From: HGM11501 sp045123995 | GTDB lineage: Bacteria; Bacillota; Clostridia; CAKSNL01; HGM11501 | Reading direction: 5' to 3' | Assembly: GCA_045123995.1 (NCBI GenBank) | Contig: JBGVKY010000026.1 | Span: 248,001 to 312,000, forward strand | DNA: 64,000 nt | Part shown: in pieces, positions 51,501 through 61,187 of the stretch | Layout of the letters: every line of letters begins with the position of its first letter | How positions within the stretch are numbered: the first letter of the stretch is position 1 | The notes under the pieces: generated by a model | Told to the model about the DNA's origin: nothing | Seen by the model: only the letters and a program-made list of their open reading frames with translations | Databases searched by the model: none | Translations under genes and position numbers: made by a program

Positions 51501-53258
51501 TTAGCTTAAACTGTATTTTGTCTTATAAGCTTCGTACTGTTCGAAGAATTCGTTTTCTCCGTCTTTCTTAACGTGGCTTAAATATTCATGAGTATCAAGG
51601 GCTCCCTCAGCGATTTCCAGAAGGCAAACCGCAATGTTTGAACAATGGTCTGCAATTCTTTCGTAGTTTGTTAAAAGGTCTGATAACACAAAGCCGTATT
51701 CAACGGTGCAGTTACCCTCTTTAAGACGCTTTATATGATTGTTCTTTATATGACGCTTAAGACCATCTATTACTTGCTCCAAAGGCTCAACCTTTTTTGC
51801 AATTTCAAGACTGTTCTGCATGAGAGCCTGAACTGCAAGAATAAGAATCTCGTTGGTAGCATTTGAGATAACATCCATATCTTTCTTTGCCGCTTCTGAA
51901 AATTCCATTTCCTTTTCGTGCATTTCCGTTGCAGCCTCGGCAATATTTAATGCATGGTCGGATATTCTTTCAATATCTCCGATACAATGAAGAAGCTCTG
52001 TTACCTCACGGCTGTCCTTGGTGGAAAGATTAGCACCCGAAACCTTTACAAGATATGAGCTGATTTTATCTTCATATCTGTCAACTTCTTTTTCTTTTTT
52101 CTCTATTTCTTCGTTTAATTTCTTGTCGTAGTTTTTGGTAAGAGCCATCGCATCTTCAAAAGCTCTCTGGGCTAAAAGTGCCATGTCACAAACCAAATGG
52201 CGGCTGTTATCAATAGCAAAGGAAGGTATTGATAAAAATCTTTCGTCCAGTGGTGCAAAAGTTTCGTCCTTTTCCTCTTTCTGCTTTTTGCCTTTTATTA
52301 CATTCATTGCAACTTTTTCTATAGCCTTTACAAAGGGAATCAAAACCACAGTACTTAAGATATTGAATCCGGTGTGAATAATAGCTATCCACATAGGATC
52401 AATCATTTCATCCATGAAAGCAAAATCTAAAAATGCATTCATTATATAGAATATGGGAGTTACTATAATTACACCCAGGAATTTGATGAATACGCAGGAA
52501 AATGCCACTCTTTTGGAGTCTTTATTTCCAGATATTGCAGATAAAACCGGGGTAATTGTTGTTCCTATATTCTGTCCTAAAATAATGGGAATTGCCGTAG
52601 CAAAAGGAATTGTACCCGTTATAGAAAGTGCCTGAAGGATACCGACAGATGCAGAGGATGACTGGATAACAGCTGTAAGTAAGGTTCCTACAATTATACC
52701 CATAACGGGATTTTCGAACATAATGAGCATATGCTTAAATGAATCGCTGTTCTTAAGTCCCGATACAGCTCCGCTCATAGCTTCCATACCGAACATTAAA
52801 ACCGCAAAGCCCAGAAGGATTGCTGCCACATTTTTCTTTTTGTCGGACTTAGAAAACATTATTAAAACAACACCGATAATTGCAAGAACAGGAGTAAAAG
52901 ATGAAGGCTTTAAAAATTCAAGAAAGCCTGTACCCTTTATTCCGGTTGTACTTAAGAGCCATGCGGTAACTGTAGTTCCCACATTAGAGCCCATTATAAT
53001 GCCTATAGTCTGACCAAGGGTCATTATTCCCGAATTAACAAAACCTACAAGCATAACCGTTGTGGCCGACGAAGACTGAATTATAGCAGTAACACCAAAG
53101 CCAAGTAAAAATCCTTTTAAGGGATTTGATGTAAGCTTTCTTAAAATGCTTTCAAGCTTTCCGCCTGCCAGCTTTTTAAGTCCGTCTCCCATTACATCCA
53201 TTCCGTAAAGGAACAGAGCAAGGCCTCCCAGTAATGCAAGTACATTAAAAATCGTCAT
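51501..53258 (-). CDS. Na/Pi cotransporter family protein with PhoU-like domain
   Basis: A 585-residue protein. The N-terminal membrane part (1 to about 310) has two Na/Pi repeats with the family motifs QSSSATTVMLVGF and QSSSASVGILQ. The C-terminal part (about 350-565) is a helical PhoU-like domain. Such NptA/YjbB-type proteins move phosphate with sodium, with PhoU domains implicated in regulation. It has its own promoter at 53313-53341. Whether it imports or exports phosphate is not decidable here. Confidence 0.9.
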   Translation of the reverse strand: MTIFNVLALLGGLALFLYGMDVMGDGLKKLAGGKLESILRKLTSNPLKGFLLGFGVTAIIQSSSATTVMLVGFVNSGIMTLGQTIGIIMGSNVGTTVTAWLLSTTGIKGTGFLEFLKPSSFTPVLAIIGVVLIMFSKSDKKKNVAAILLGFAVLMFGMEAMSGAVSGLKNSDSFKHMLIMFENPVMGIIVGTLLTAVIQSSSASVGILQALSITGTIPFATAIPIILGQNIGTTITPVLSAISGNKDSKRVAFSCVFIKFLGVIIVTPIFYIMNAFLDFAFMDEMIDPMWIAIIHTGFNILSTVVLIPFVKAIEKVAMNVIKGKKQKEEKDETFAPLDERFLSIPSFAIDNSRHLVCDMALLAQRAFEDAMALTKNYDKKLNEEIEKKEKEVDRYEDKISSYLVKVSGANLSTKDSREVTELLHCIGDIERISDHALNIAEAATEMHEKEMEFSEAAKKDMDVISNATNEILILAVQALMQNSLEIAKKVEPLEQVIDGLKRHIKNNHIKRLKEGNCTVEYGFVLSDLLTNYERIADHCSNIAVCLLEIAEGALDTHEYLSHVKKDGENEFFEQYEAYKTKYSLS

Positions 53259-53312
53259 TCTTTATTCTCCTTTTCTCATAATAATTCATTTTAATCATAC
53301 ATTACGACAAAG

Positions 53313-53341
53313 ATTATAACATATCAAATTCAGTTTGACAA
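53313..53341 (-). promoter_or_regulatory. Promoter of the Na/Pi symporter gene
   Basis: Minus-strand TTGTCA (53341-53336) and TATAAT (53318-53313), 17-base spacer, TGT before the -10. It overlaps the last codons of csaB. Confidence 0.7.
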
Positions 53342-54424
53342 TAAATTTATGGCAAATTCTGCATTTTCCTCTGCTCTCTTTCTCAAAAGAGCATTGGTTT
53401 TGTGCAGTTTTACTTTTCGCTCTTCCCTGCCCTCTACTATGGTGTCAATAACCTCTTTTGCATGTTCTAAAGTTATATTTTCAACATCAATCCAGTCGGG
53501 CTGGCTCAAAGACTCCATAAACGCACTTATTTTGGGATCATATACCAGAGCCATTACTGGAATTTCAAGAGTTGTTGCATAAATCAGCGAATGAAGTCTC
53601 ATTCCTATAATAAGTTCAGATTCCGAAAGTACAGAAAACATCTCAGGAACTGAAAGCTCTCGGTTTATTATGAAAGATGTGTTTTTCATTTCTTTCATTA
53701 TAGCCTGTGAAATAAGTGTATCATGAGGATACTGCATAGGTACAAACAAAGGGTAAATGCTGTATTTTTCCACCATATAATCGCACAACGAAGCCATTAT
53801 TTTCACAAAATCAGGTGCTGACGATTTCCATTCCCTTATTGATACCACCGCAACGCGGGCTTCTTTCGGGACCCCTGCCCTTTGCTTGAAGTAATCCCCG
53901 GAAAGAGAAAGATCTGTATCTATGGTAAAGGCGGGGTCTGCCGTGATTTCTATCTTAGGCTTAATGACAGAAAGTTTTTTAAGTTCCTCGTCTGATTTAT
54001 CATCCCTTAAAGTAATTACATCAACCTTATTTAATATTTTAGATGCTAAAATTCTGTTTCCTCTTCTTTCGATAGGACCTATTCCATTGGCATAAAGCAT
54101 GGTTTTTATTTTGCACCTTTTGGCAAGAGCAATAATCCCCAAATAATATTTAAGGCTTTTACTGCTTGTAACGTCCTGCAAAAGACTTCCTCCTCCGAAA
54201 AGAAGCATCTTTGAATTTTTCATCTCTTTTTTTATCTTAAAAAAGTTGTATCTGTTTATGGATTTGACCCCGTAAACTCTTGCGGTTTCTTCGGGGATTT
54301 TTGAAAGCACCGTTACTTCTATATCCGGCTTTTTCTTTCGGAGCGTTGTAAGTATTGCATATAAAAGAGCCTCGTCTCCGCTGTTTGCAAATCCATGATA
54401 CCCAGAAATTACAATATCCGTCAT
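53330..54424 (-). CDS. csaB: Polysaccharide pyruvyl transferase CsaB
   Basis: A 364-residue enzyme with the polysaccharide pyruvyltransferase fold: VISGYHGFANSGDEALLYAIL, LLFGGGSLLQDVTS, and the MRLHSLIYAT segment with its conserved His. CsaB ketal-pyruvylates the secondary cell wall polymer so that SLH domains can bind. ATG 54424 is preferred to GTG 54427 (GGAGAT spacing). It ends the murJ-DUF5693-csaB operon. The SLH protein of the cobalamin operon in this window is a plausible client. Confidence 0.93.
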   Translation of the reverse strand: MTDIVISGYHGFANSGDEALLYAILTTLRKKKPDIEVTVLSKIPEETARVYGVKSINRYNFFKIKKEMKNSKMLLFGGGSLLQDVTSSKSLKYYLGIIALAKRCKIKTMLYANGIGPIERRGNRILASKILNKVDVITLRDDKSDEELKKLSVIKPKIEITADPAFTIDTDLSLSGDYFKQRAGVPKEARVAVVSIREWKSSAPDFVKIMASLCDYMVEKYSIYPLFVPMQYPHDTLISQAIMKEMKNTSFIINRELSVPEMFSVLSESELIIGMRLHSLIYATTLEIPVMALVYDPKISAFMESLSQPDWIDVENITLEHAKEVIDTIVEGREERKVKLHKTNALLRKRAEENAEFAINLLSN

Positions 54425-56502
54425 CACTTTATCTCCGTATCTTTTAAAAATCCCAATTTTTCGTGCAAACGATATTTTTCAGTAAGCAGCCTGTAAATTC
54501 TCACCAGTGCCAGATTTGCCACAAATACGAAAACAGACACTATGAATCCAATTAAAAGTCCGTTTACCACTCTCATATACATAACGGAAACATCGGTAAA
54601 AACGTGACAGAATGTATTTGTAACAGATGCCGCAAGAATTGATGCTCCAATGGCGAAAATCCACCTAAATAGATCTATCTTTGTATTTTTAGTATAGTAG
54701 CAGAAAAGAGCTAAACAAGGATAGCCAATTAAAAATTCCTTTGTTCTGGGGCGGGCGGGAAACGCCTCTGTTATGGCATTTCTCATAGCAAGCTCAAGGG
54801 AGCTTATGGAATTTACATTTCCGCTTCTTATGATGTAGTAAAGACCCACTGCCCCTATAATTCCTCCCAAAATAACCCAATATACCTTTATATTGGCATT
54901 AAGCATTTTTCCGAAATCGGTAAATATGCTCTTTTTATCTTCCTTTATGAATATAAAGTAGTAAACTATCGCCGTATATAAAAGCGGAAGCATCAAAGTA
55001 AGTTTTATTCCTCTGAAAATCAGGTTATTAACATAGTAATCCAGTCCCGAAAGAAGTGAGCACATTCCAAGAACACCTATAGAGAGTACCGCTACCATAA
55101 GTAAAAGTGTCACTATAGTTCCCAAAATGGTATTTATACGTGAGGCACAGTCTTTAACAAATCTCATTACCAGTGTCATGGTAAAGCAGGACACCGCCAC
55201 ACAGAAAACCGTGGGATAGAGACTTCTTAAAGCATCCGGGATGATATAGGTTCCAAAAAATGCAAGAACCGATAAAACCAGGGCTGCAATGAATAAGCCA
55301 AAGCTTGTCTTTTTTCTTATAAGAGATAGAGCAAGATACATGAGTATAATAATTATAGCTGCAGAAATTCCCCCATTGAATTTAGAATTCACCTTATAGT
55401 CAAAAACACTATCTTCACCGTTTACTTTAAAGCCCAGGGATTTTATGTCATCAATATATTTTTTCGCTGCCTTTAATGTATAGTCAACTCCGTCATCATA
55501 GGTTATACCAAGGGGTGCTATCTGGGTTATAGTTATAAAGCGTATGTTTCTGTCAACGGTAGAATTGAAGAACTGATTTGCCCTGTATAAGTAATAGGTA
55601 TCATCTGCCTGGGAATCGTCATAGGTTTCATAGGAACGCATAACTTTTCCATTGCCGTCTTTGATCACATTGTTATAAACATAATCGTAACCGAAGCCCT
55701 TATGGTTTGAAAGCTGAGTTACGTTTTCCGTAAGTACCAAGGTCATATCAAGCTCTTTTATAAGATTTGCAATTTCCTTATAGTTTTCTTCCTTTATTTT
55801 TTCATCTTTCTTATCTCTTTTTGCCGCTTCTTTTAGGTTAAAATATTTTACGTCATATTCCTTTGCAATTCTTTTTATATCTTCAAGATAGGAAAGATTT
55901 TCATAGTTTTTCATTTTGAAACTTAGAACTATTTCAAAGCCTTTTTCGTGAAGTTCTTTTATAACCGTCTCGTCAAAGCCAAGGGCAATATTCCATAAGT
56001 CCTCTCTTCCGTCAAGAAAAGCATAAATGTCCATTTCGTCTATTCCGCGGATTTTAACGTAATCCTCTTTGCTGAATTTTTGAGGGATCATATTCCCTAC
56101 CTTTTCCCTTGCTTCAGGCTTTTTTACCATAACGAGATAGGAGTCGTATGCCACCTCAGGGTGGTTTTCCTTTATTATGTTTGCAATTTCCATACTTTCG
56201 TCGTCATACTTATGGCAAAGCACGTTGTATTTTATACAGGTAACCTCGCCTCTTGAAACAAGAGCGTTTACGTCATCTTCCATGATGGTCACTTTATTTA
56301 CGCCGATTTTTTTATATTCCTCCAGGGCTTTTTCAAGCTTTTTTGCCGAAACCTTATTCCTTATATCGTTATACAATAAAGATATGGAAACATTTTTATT
56401 CGCCTCTTCATTTTTCACTCTGGTAACAACCGAGGGAATGAGTGATATGAATAAAACAGCAACCAAAATCCAAGGCAAGATTTTTTCAAAAAACTTTTTC
56501 AT
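54424..56502 (-). CDS. DUF5693 family membrane protein
   Basis: A 692-residue protein: an N-terminal membrane helix (about 10-28), an extracytoplasmic region of about 330 residues (30-365) with a TIM-barrel-like polysaccharide-lyase or deacetylase-like feel (no catalytic motif I can vouch for), then about eight to nine membrane helices to residue 665. It matches DUF5693, which commonly neighbours csaB. It overlaps murJ by 4 bases and csaB by 1. The link suggests a role in export or modification of the secondary wall polymer, but this is inference from context. Confidence 0.75.
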   Translation of the reverse strand: MKKFFEKILPWILVAVLFISLIPSVVTRVKNEEANKNVSISLLYNDIRNKVSAKKLEKALEEYKKIGVNKVTIMEDDVNALVSRGEVTCIKYNVLCHKYDDESMEIANIIKENHPEVAYDSYLVMVKKPEAREKVGNMIPQKFSKEDYVKIRGIDEMDIYAFLDGREDLWNIALGFDETVIKELHEKGFEIVLSFKMKNYENLSYLEDIKRIAKEYDVKYFNLKEAAKRDKKDEKIKEENYKEIANLIKELDMTLVLTENVTQLSNHKGFGYDYVYNNVIKDGNGKVMRSYETYDDSQADDTYYLYRANQFFNSTVDRNIRFITITQIAPLGITYDDGVDYTLKAAKKYIDDIKSLGFKVNGEDSVFDYKVNSKFNGGISAAIIIILMYLALSLIRKKTSFGLFIAALVLSVLAFFGTYIIPDALRSLYPTVFCVAVSCFTMTLVMRFVKDCASRINTILGTIVTLLLMVAVLSIGVLGMCSLLSGLDYYVNNLIFRGIKLTLMLPLLYTAIVYYFIFIKEDKKSIFTDFGKMLNANIKVYWVILGGIIGAVGLYYIIRSGNVNSISSLELAMRNAITEAFPARPRTKEFLIGYPCLALFCYYTKNTKIDLFRWIFAIGASILAASVTNTFCHVFTDVSVMYMRVVNGLLIGFIVSVFVFVANLALVRIYRLLTEKYRLHEKLGFLKDTEIK

Positions 56503-57995
56503 TGTTTTTCCTCCTTCTCCCTCTTAAGCAGATGACCTAAAACACCAGTCAACAAAAGAGACACTAAATATACTGCTCCGCAAAGTGCCAGCGGAATTAT
56601 AAACGAAATATAACCGTGGGCAAAACCTTTATTCCATGTATTTATAATGGCATATACTATAAATGCAAAAAAGCCCGATACTCCTATTTTAAGAAGGTCT
56701 TTTAAAAGCTCTTTATTAAAATAATTTCCCACTACCTTATTTATACCGAAAGCAACCAAAACTGCATATAAAGTAAGCAGAACTGTTGTTGAAAGTGCCG
56801 TAAGCAAAGGTTTCGGATAATTATCAGGAAGAAACTGAACTCCGTAATTTATAAAAGCATTGGAAATAACTACAATAACAGTTCCCGTAACCGTATACTT
56901 ATATTTTCCTGCAAGATATAAAACTTTATTAAAAAGTTCCTGAGCCACATACCCCAAAACACCAAAGCTGTATACCAAAAACATTCGTGATACCGCCCTG
57001 GTAGACTCTTCTGTAAAAGCCCCTCTTTCATAAACCAGCCTTATAACATCTTCACCAAATAAGGAAACAACCAGTAAGTAAGGCAGGAAAATTGCCGCCA
57101 TAATGGTGATTATATATCTTACAAGTTCGTTTACATAATAAACCTTTCCCTCTTCATAGTTTTTGGAAATCGCAGGGAAAACCACCGTTGACATAGCAAC
57201 CACAAATACGCTTGAAATTGTTATAAAAAGATTTGATGCATAATTAAATGTTGATGCCGTTCCCACAAATGCTCTGTCCACATATACACAAAGTTGAAAC
57301 ATCATATTGGATATGAAAATCCAGAGTATTTCGGGATTTTTCCCCTTGTCGGAAATGCTTTCTCCCCCTTTTTCCAAAAAGGAATAGCCTTTCTTATAAA
57401 ACGAGGGAAGCTGAATTACAATGTGTAAGAACCAGCCTATTGTCGTAACAATCGCAACCGTCATAATGGATACATTTTCCATAAAGAGTGAAAGTATAAT
57501 AGCCACATTAAAAGGCAGGCTCATTATGGAAGTAACGAAGTATACCCTTTTATTCTGCAAAAGTCCCGATATTATATATGCCGCCACCACAAAAATCAAA
57601 GACGGTGCCATCACATACATCATCTTTACTGCCAGGGAAAAATCTTCTCCCGAAAGGTCGGGCAAAATGATAGATACCAAAGGCTTTGCAAGTATCACTA
57701 CCATTACCGATGCCAAGAACAGCCAGAGGATACTCTTTCGTAAGAAAGAAGCTGCATAAGCTTTTTCTCTGTTCTTATTTTCAGCCTTATTAAGATTTTT
57801 TATAACTAAAGTGGATAATGCCACTCCCACTCCCGTAAAAATGAGATTTACAAGACCGAATACCTGGGAATAAATATCCGCATGAATGCCTGTCCCGAAA
57901 GCTCCTGCGAAAACCATATCTCTGAAAAAGCCAAGCCCCTTGGCAAGTAGTATTCCGGCAACCACCATTATATACGAAGTTCCCAGCAAGGTCAT
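56499..57995 (-). CDS. MurJ-like lipid flippase (MOP superfamily)
   Basis: A 498-residue protein with about fourteen membrane helices; the start LGTSYIMVVAGILLAKGLGFFRDMVFAGAFGTG and VYERGAFTEESTRAVSRMF are MurJ/MviN hallmarks. MurJ flips lipid II; the co-operonic DUF5693 and csaB genes suggest this copy may instead flip the lipid-linked secondary wall polymer. The start is uncertain: TTG 58010, ATG 57998 and ATG 57995 are all in frame; I use 57995 on ribosome-site spacing (GAAGAAAGG). Confidence 0.85.
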   Translation of the reverse strand: MTLLGTSYIMVVAGILLAKGLGFFRDMVFAGAFGTGIHADIYSQVFGLVNLIFTGVGVALSTLVIKNLNKAENKNREKAYAASFLRKSILWLFLASVMVVILAKPLVSIILPDLSGEDFSLAVKMMYVMAPSLIFVVAAYIISGLLQNKRVYFVTSIMSLPFNVAIILSLFMENVSIMTVAIVTTIGWFLHIVIQLPSFYKKGYSFLEKGGESISDKGKNPEILWIFISNMMFQLCVYVDRAFVGTASTFNYASNLFITISSVFVVAMSTVVFPAISKNYEEGKVYYVNELVRYIITIMAAIFLPYLLVVSLFGEDVIRLVYERGAFTEESTRAVSRMFLVYSFGVLGYVAQELFNKVLYLAGKYKYTVTGTVIVVISNAFINYGVQFLPDNYPKPLLTALSTTVLLTLYAVLVAFGINKVVGNYFNKELLKDLLKIGVSGFFAFIVYAIINTWNKGFAHGYISFIIPLALCGAVYLVSLLLTGVLGHLLKREKEEKQ

Positions 57996-58024
57996 CATTC
58001 CTTTCTTCAAAATATACCTATTAT

Positions 58025-58053
58025 ATTTTATACCATAAAGAAAAAATAGTCAA
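58025..58053 (-). promoter_or_regulatory. Promoter of the murJ-DUF5693-csaB operon
   Basis: Minus-strand TTGACT (58053-58048) and TAAAAT (58030-58025), 17-base spacer. Confidence 0.65.
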
Positions 58054-58073
58054 TCATTTCCTTTATTTTTTTA

Positions 58074-58102
58074 TTGCAAATAAGCCTTATATATATTAAA
58101 AT
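58074..58102 (+). promoter_or_regulatory. Promoter of the phosphodiester glycosidase gene
   Basis: TTGCAA (58074-58079) and TAAAAT (58097-58102), 17-base spacer. It is nearly back to back with the murJ promoter. Confidence 0.5.
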
Positions 58103-58133
58103 ATAATTATACTGATAGAAAGGATTTATTGCC

Positions 58134-60797
58134 ATGAAAAAACTCCTGACTTTAATAATTTCACTTGCTCTACTGCCCTTTAATATATTGGCAAGCGAGA
58201 TTTATACATATGAAGAAATAATACCGATAGCAGAGGGCGTAACCCTTACCAAGGTAGAAAGCTTTCATTCTGACCATAATTTAAGCTACTCTTATATCAC
58301 TGTGGATTTGACAAATGACAAGGTGGGTCTTTCTTTATTAAAGTCCCAAAAAGGATTGGATTATTCCGATACCACATTAAATCTTGCAAAGGGCGAAGAA
58401 AATGTAGTTGCCGCACTTAACGGAGACTTTTTTTCGAGTACAAAAGGCGGTAAAACTATTTCCCTCGGCATAGAAGTAAAAGACGGAAACTTGCTCCAGT
58501 CCCCCATATACCCTGATACCATGGCAACTTTTTCTTCCACTGATAAGGAAATTTTTTTGGATTATCTCTCTTTTACCGTGGCAGTGGTTGCCCCCAACTG
58601 GGAATTTGCTCCCATAAGGCACATAAACAAGCACACCGAATATTTCGGTGAAATCCTTATGTATCAGGGGGATTTTAACGGTGGCTTTTCTCCCGCTCCC
58701 GGAGGACCGGTGGTGGAAATTTTAGTTGAAGACGGAATTTTAACAGAATTCAGGCGTGATATGCCACCCTGCCCCATTCCTGAAAACGGATATATTCTAT
58801 CTGTATCAGAGGGCGTTTCCATGTTCTTTGCAAACAACTTCCAAGTTGGAGACCCTGTAAAGATAGATTATTATATAACTCCCGACATAAGTAATTCAGA
58901 TGTTGCCTTAGGCGGCGGTGCTCTTTTGGTTTCAGAAGGTAAAGCGCCGGAGTCCTTTTCTCATGTTGTTTCCGGATACAATCCCAGAAGTGCCATCGGC
59001 ATTTCCGAAGATGGAAACACCCTCTATCTTGTGGCGGTAAACGGAAGACAGGAAAAGAGTCGGGGCATGTCCATGGCAGAGCTTGCGGATTTAATGGTTG
59101 ATTTAGGCTGCTATAAGGCTCTGAATTTAGACGGAGGAGGTTCCACCTATATGGCGGCATCCACCCCCTGGGTACCTGAAATACATAAAGTAAATTCCCC
59201 CAGCGAAACAAGGGCTGTTATAAACGCTTTAGGCATCACCTTTGATGCAGAAGAAGAAAAAGAAAAGGGCATTTTACTGGAAAGCGATAAAAGTACCGTA
59301 TTCATAGGCGAAGAAGTGAAATTGTCTTCCGCTCTATATGATAAAAATTTGAGACCCAAGGAAGGAACCATTACCTATAGTTCAAGTAAGGGTGATATTA
59401 AAGAAGGTATTTTCACCGCTAAAGAAGGCGGAATTGCCAAAATAAAAGCAAAATCAGGCTCTGTAACATCAGAAATCGAAGTTTTTGTAGTGGATAAAAT
59501 CACAGGTATAGATGCCCCCGACACATTGAAATTAAAGGTCGGAGAAAGCCAAAAACTCTCTTTTAACGTTTTCGACAAAGAGGGGCATTTTGTTTCAGTT
59601 GAGAATATAAAACCTTTCACCATTACATCAAGTAACCCCTCCGTTATATCCGTAAAAGACGGAGTTGTTACATCTCTTAAAAACGGTGCAGCCTTAATTT
59701 CCATAAAGAAAGATAATGCCGAATCCTATATTTCCGTGGTTTCGGGGGAAGATGAAATCCCTTATACACTGGACTTTACAAAAGATAACGGTTCCTTTTC
59801 CTCCTATCCCGCTTATGTAGGTGGTGATTATTCCGTAAACGACGGGACAGGCGTTCTTTCCTTTGATTTTTCCCAGGACACAGAGGAAGATAAGGCAGCA
59901 TATTTCGTATTGGAAGAGCCCATAACCCTTTCTTCTTCCTCAAGGGAAATTAAATTAGACCTTAAAACCGAATCATTTGTGGGGCATGAATTAAAGGCTC
60001 TTTTTACCGATGCAGACGGAAAGGAATTAAGAATTTCTCTTGGCAGGGACTTTTCCGAAGATGCTGATTTAACCCTTTCAGGAATTATCCCAGAGAGTGT
60101 AAAAGCTCCCCTTACACTAAAAAGAATTTATATCCTTGCAACGGGCAACGAAGATAAAGACGAAGGCGTAATTTATCTTGATAATCTCTCGGTTACAACA
60201 TCTTCTCCTATTCCCTTTATGGCAAAGAGTGAAAATATATACGACGATATTACCACCCCTTCAAAAAACGGAGAGAAAATAAATATAGGAGCACTTTCAG
60301 GGTCAAGTGATACTCTTATAAAAATCCTTACGGACGGCAAAATGAATGAAACCCTTTCTTCATCAAAATATTTTTATACCCTTGGAACCAATTCTTCTTT
60401 CAGAACCGAAGAAAGCGACAAAGTACTTTTCATAGCCCTTGATACAAAGGCGGGCGGAATAAGAAAAACCGATAAAAAGAACTGGGTTTTACTTAAAAAC
60501 GCTATAGATAAAAGCTCAAAACCGTTTGTTTTCATACTGTCTGACAATTCCCTGTTCGGCAGTGACGGCTTTGAAAACAAGGTACTAAAGGATTATCTTG
60601 CATCAATAGATAAAAAAGTTACCGTAGTGACAAAATCAGACTATAATACCTTAAAAATCATAGACGGTGTAAGATATTTCACTTTGGCTGATATTTCAGG
60701 CGATGCTCCTCTTTTATCAAGAATTGAAAATTTAAGCTATCTGGAATTCACCCTGGGTGAAGATTTATCCTACGAAATTAAAAAAATAATAAAATAA
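58134..60797 (+). CDS. Secreted phosphodiester glycosidase (NAGPA domain) with Ig-like domains
   Basis: An 887-residue exported protein. Signal peptide 1-20 (cut after ILA). An NAGPA-type phosphodiester glycosidase domain covers about 60-378, with NGDFFS, PRSAIGIS, LVAVNGRQ and the conserved LNLDGGGSTYMA. A Big2-like Ig region follows (about 380-500), then a beta-sandwich (about 535-685). The last 180 residues look like a calcineurin-type phosphoesterase but the usual metal-binding Asp/His motifs are not evident. Family members hydrolyse GlcNAc-1-phosphodiesters in wall polymers. The ATG has AAAGGA upstream. No membrane anchor or sorting motif is seen. It stands divergently from the wall-polymer operon. 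Confidence 0.85.
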   Translation: MKKLLTLIISLALLPFNILASEIYTYEEIIPIAEGVTLTKVESFHSDHNLSYSYITVDLTNDKVGLSLLKSQKGLDYSDTTLNLAKGEENVVAALNGDFFSSTKGGKTISLGIEVKDGNLLQSPIYPDTMATFSSTDKEIFLDYLSFTVAVVAPNWEFAPIRHINKHTEYFGEILMYQGDFNGGFSPAPGGPVVEILVEDGILTEFRRDMPPCPIPENGYILSVSEGVSMFFANNFQVGDPVKIDYYITPDISNSDVALGGGALLVSEGKAPESFSHVVSGYNPRSAIGISEDGNTLYLVAVNGRQEKSRGMSMAELADLMVDLGCYKALNLDGGGSTYMAASTPWVPEIHKVNSPSETRAVINALGITFDAEEEKEKGILLESDKSTVFIGEEVKLSSALYDKNLRPKEGTITYSSSKGDIKEGIFTAKEGGIAKIKAKSGSVTSEIEVFVVDKITGIDAPDTLKLKVGESQKLSFNVFDKEGHFVSVENIKPFTITSSNPSVISVKDGVVTSLKNGAALISIKKDNAESYISVVSGEDEIPYTLDFTKDNGSFSSYPAYVGGDYSVNDGTGVLSFDFSQDTEEDKAAYFVLEEPITLSSSSREIKLDLKTESFVGHELKALFTDADGKELRISLGRDFSEDADLTLSGIIPESVKAPLTLKRIYILATGNEDKDEGVIYLDNLSVTTSSPIPFMAKSENIYDDITTPSKNGEKINIGALSGSSDTLIKILTDGKMNETLSSSKYFYTLGTNSSFRTEESDKVLFIALDTKAGGIRKTDKKNWVLLKNAIDKSSKPFVFILSDNSLFGSDGFENKVLKDYLASIDKKVTVVTKSDYNTLKIIDGVRYFTLADISGDAPLLSRIENLSYLEFTLGEDLSYEIKKIIK

Positions 60798-60820
60798 AAA
60801 AGCCGCAAAGCGGCTTTTTT
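60796..60820. terminator. Bidirectional terminator between the glycosidase and spoVAE
   Basis: AAAAAAGCCGC and GCGGCTTTTTT form an 11-base stem with an AAA loop and T-runs on both strands, between convergent genes. Confidence 0.93.
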
Positions 60821-61187
60821 ATTTTATTTTTGGTTTTCTTAATACAGATGCGATAAGTCCAGCTATTATGGCAGCTGAAATACCTGCGGCACCTGAAGTA
60901 AAGCCTCCTGTCAGAACCCCTAAAAGACCATCTTTGGCAACAGCTTCCACTACACCTTTATACATGTTGTAGCCAAAACCTAAAAGAGGAACTGTCGCAC
61001 CTGCTCCTCCAAAATCAACCAACGGCTTATAAAGTCCTAAAAATCCCAGAACAACACCTATGCACACAAGGGAAGTTAAAATTCTCGCAGGGGTGAGCTT
61101 AGTCTTATCAATTAAAACCTGACATATTGCGCAAATTATACCGCCCACCAAAAAGGCTTTAAGAACCATTAAAAAATCAAATTCCAT
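60819..61187 (-). CDS. spoVAE: Stage V sporulation protein AE
   Basis: A 122-residue membrane protein with about four helices. The sequence LKAFLVGGIICAICQVLIDKTKLTPARILTSLV and the GFTSGAAGISAAI end match SpoVAE (SpoVAEb), part of the channel that moves dipicolinic acid into and out of the spore. spoVAC and spoVAD, its usual neighbours, are not adjacent. Here the start shares its ATG with the stop of the upstream TauE/SafE gene (TAATG), so it is translationally coupled to a transporter gene. Confidence 0.9.
   Translation of the reverse strand: MEFDFLMVLKAFLVGGIICAICQVLIDKTKLTPARILTSLVCIGVVLGFLGLYKPLVDFGGAGATVPLLGFGYNMYKGVVEAVAKDGLLGVLTGGFTSGAAGISAAIIAGLIASVLRKPKIK

Noticed and set aside
58750..59211. 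153-codon minus-strand frame within the glycosidase gene
   Set aside because: Antisense to the NAGPA domain; biased Pro/Arg/Leu composition and no start signal.
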